Below, piece by piece: positions 62,440 through 64,000 of a stretch of 64,000 nt of DNA. The translations under genes and the position numbers were made by a program. Numbering within the stretch: position 1 is the first letter of the stretch; every line of letters starts with the position of its first letter. Source of the stretch: Undaria pinnatifida (lineage: Eukaryota; Sar; Phaeophyceae; Laminariales; Alariaceae); the NCBI GenBank assembly GCA_012845835.1, contig JABAKD010000020.1, positions 18,717,146-18,781,145 on the forward strand, written 5' to 3'. The notes beneath the pieces are model-generated. The model was not told where the DNA came from, searched no databases, and saw nothing but the letters and a program-made list of their open reading frames with translations.

Positions 62440-63700
62440 TAAATAAAGCGAAAATATACTCAAAATGCGCGTCTCGCACGCTCCTTTTACCCTCGTAGTA
62501 GGCAGGCATGCAGGCACCAGGGGTCCCTTTAGAGTACAAAAGCACTATGATATACTGGTACGGAGTAAATAGAAGTATTTAAAAAAGAAAACGGAAGCGA
62601 AAAAAAACATCATCTATGGTCAAATGATCGTGGACGAGCACTTAGCTCAAGGCGAGCATCGCTCAAACGCCCGAGCTTCCTCATCTACTTGACACTCATG
62701 ATAGAATCACAGTTGTATTGAAGCACGTTGGGACAGAGTCCCGCCGTCAGAGTTAGACCAAAAGCAAGAGTGACAGGCTGTGTGCGATCCTCCACAACAG
62801 CAGCACCGGCAATCCGTTATACCCCCGAAGCATCTACCTAAAATGCCTCAAGTTTGAGCCTGTGCTCTGGCAAAATGGATAACGACTGTTTCGAGTCTCG
62901 AGTCGGCGTGTCGAGCGTCGAGCATCTACGAATATACTTCGAGGTATATATATATGGGAAAAGGGGGGCTTTTCAAATTTATACAAAGCGCCTGCGTTGG
63001 AAAACGGACTAAACAAATTTAGCCGATGGCGAAACGGACCGACAAAAGAATTGGACTACGAGTATGGCGAAACGGACCCCAAAACGAAACCTCTATGGCA
63101 AAACGACGGCGAAAACGAGCCCCTTTTTTTTCTCGCCTACGGCGAAAGGGGGGCCGTACATTTTTTTCGCGCGTCGAAAAATAGTGCGGCACGAAACGGG
63201 GGTGCGGCAAGCCGCACGTCGACTCCGACACATGGTGTGCTACGTGGAATCCTCAAGAAAAAGGTGCACCAGCGCACCGCCGCACTCGCTGAGTATCATG
63301 CAACCCTGATCGGTAGCTCTACGGTATTATCTTACATCCAAAACGCAGACACACCAATAGTAGTTATAGTCGAATTGTCGAATTGTCGAATTGTTCGAAT
63401 TGTCGTATGATACAATACGGAGTATCGCACACAGCTTGCAAAGATGAGTTTCGACAAAATATTCGATCTCACAGCTGGAGTGTATTTTCATTTTTTATAA
63501 TACATGGTTATCTTCTGTTGACATTCAATAGGCTTATCACATAGATAACCAGGCATGGTTGTTCGATTATACGGCAGGTCTACCCAATGGCTAAGGTCCC
63601 CAATGGTTGTCTATAACTCCGGTGACATCATCGTTTTTTCATATATTAATAGACGATCTTGAATTTATTTATACCAGGGTATATATATATATAAAATAAT
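62440..63700. other. No supported gene
   Basis: Contains GGCGAAACGGACC-type short repeats (63,027-63,110) and a TCGAATTG microsatellite (63,370-63,402). A segment at 63,420-63,480 resembles the end of the 51.6-kb repeat. Confidence 0.45.
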
Positions 63701-63739
63701 GTATGACAAATCCTAGGCCATGCGTCGGATTTTTTTCTT

Positions 63740-63910
63740 CACCGTGTCGGCCTCAGTATCGGAATCTCGACACTTCAGTATCTCGAGGGTGTTTTTTTAT
63801 CTCTTCGAGCGCTTTCTTCGAGGATCGACTTCAACGGCCCTCGCCCTTCGTTCCCCTTGCTTACCCCGCCGTGAACGCGTGCGGGGGCTGAGAGGTACAA
63901 GCGAGAAGTA
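63740..63910 (+). repeat. Dispersed repeat R4, diverged copy
   Basis: TCGGCCTCAGTATCGGAATCTCG, CTTCGAGCGC, CTTCAACGGCCCTCGCCCTT and GTGAACGCG...ACAAGCGAGAAG follow the order seen at 29,667 and 32,265. Confidence 0.6.
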
Positions 63911-64000
63911 GGCACGATCTTGGATTTTGAGTGGCATGCTCGAGCATTTATTTGAATCTTAGCAGGGGCAGTGGTAGTGCGCAAATGCAAAGGGGCAAAT

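Overview
This window is repeat-dominated nuclear DNA from a eukaryote. The evidence is spliceosomal introns with GT..AG borders and pyrimidine tracts, several LTR retrotransposons with 4-bp target-site duplications, tRNA-derived SINE-like units, satellite arrays, and very low gene density. Base composition is mixed and coding exons look GC-rich at third positions. No marker gene fixes the species. The style of the Ty3/gypsy proteins and a plastid-lipid-protein-like exon make a macroalga or related photosynthetic protist my best guess, which is inference only.

Layout. 1-5.3 kb is a pyrimidine-rich (+ strand) tract built from successive local tandem duplications. It contains minus-strand LTR and leader fragments of a retroelement lineage (4.3-4.7 and 5.3-5.5 kb and onward). 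5.9-12 kb is mostly unannotatable, with two candidate small genes (8.66-9.63 kb minus, 10.05-10.34 kb plus) and the 3' exons of a lipocalin/PAP-fibrillin-like gene (11.44-11.92 kb, minus). An LTR (12.05-12.56 kb) and a TIR-bounded DNA element (13.53-14.48 kb) follow. 15,505-29,103 is one large Ty3/gypsy-type element: 507-bp LTRs, ATAT duplications, a long leader, a rearranged gag, an in-frame UGA followed by a hairpin, a 1,587-codon pol, a G-rich tract and the 3' LTR.

29.1-33.2 kb is nested tandem repeats and SINE-like units. 33.55-34.81 kb is a complete miniature LTR element (TRIM). 37.3-37.9 kb holds upstream exons of a PAP-fibrillin-like gene on the same strand as the 11.4-kb exons. 40.6-41.9 kb is a duplicated block and 42.2-44.5 kb is a macrosatellite. 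45.2-45.5 kb is a 58-bp minisatellite. 46-54 kb has a few candidate exons, a 159-bp in-frame coding repeat, and a two-exon small gene (52.87-54.0 kb). 55.40-56.90 kb is an internally deleted gypsy element with matching LTRs and CTAT duplications. 57-64 kb is mostly dispersed repeat fragments.

How parts relate. Two retroelement lineages are visible. The large element uses a TGG-type primer-binding start and a G-tract. The second lineage (4.3, 5.3, 12.1, 33.6 and 55.4 kb) shares the boxes TAGCCCACCCTGA just after the 5' LTR (all copies that retain this junction) and CGACGACGCCA just before the 3' LTR (the three copies that retain it), although the LTRs differ. This suggests a non-autonomous TRIM mobilised by an autonomous gypsy relative. 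Host genes are few, small, spliced and mostly unrecognised.
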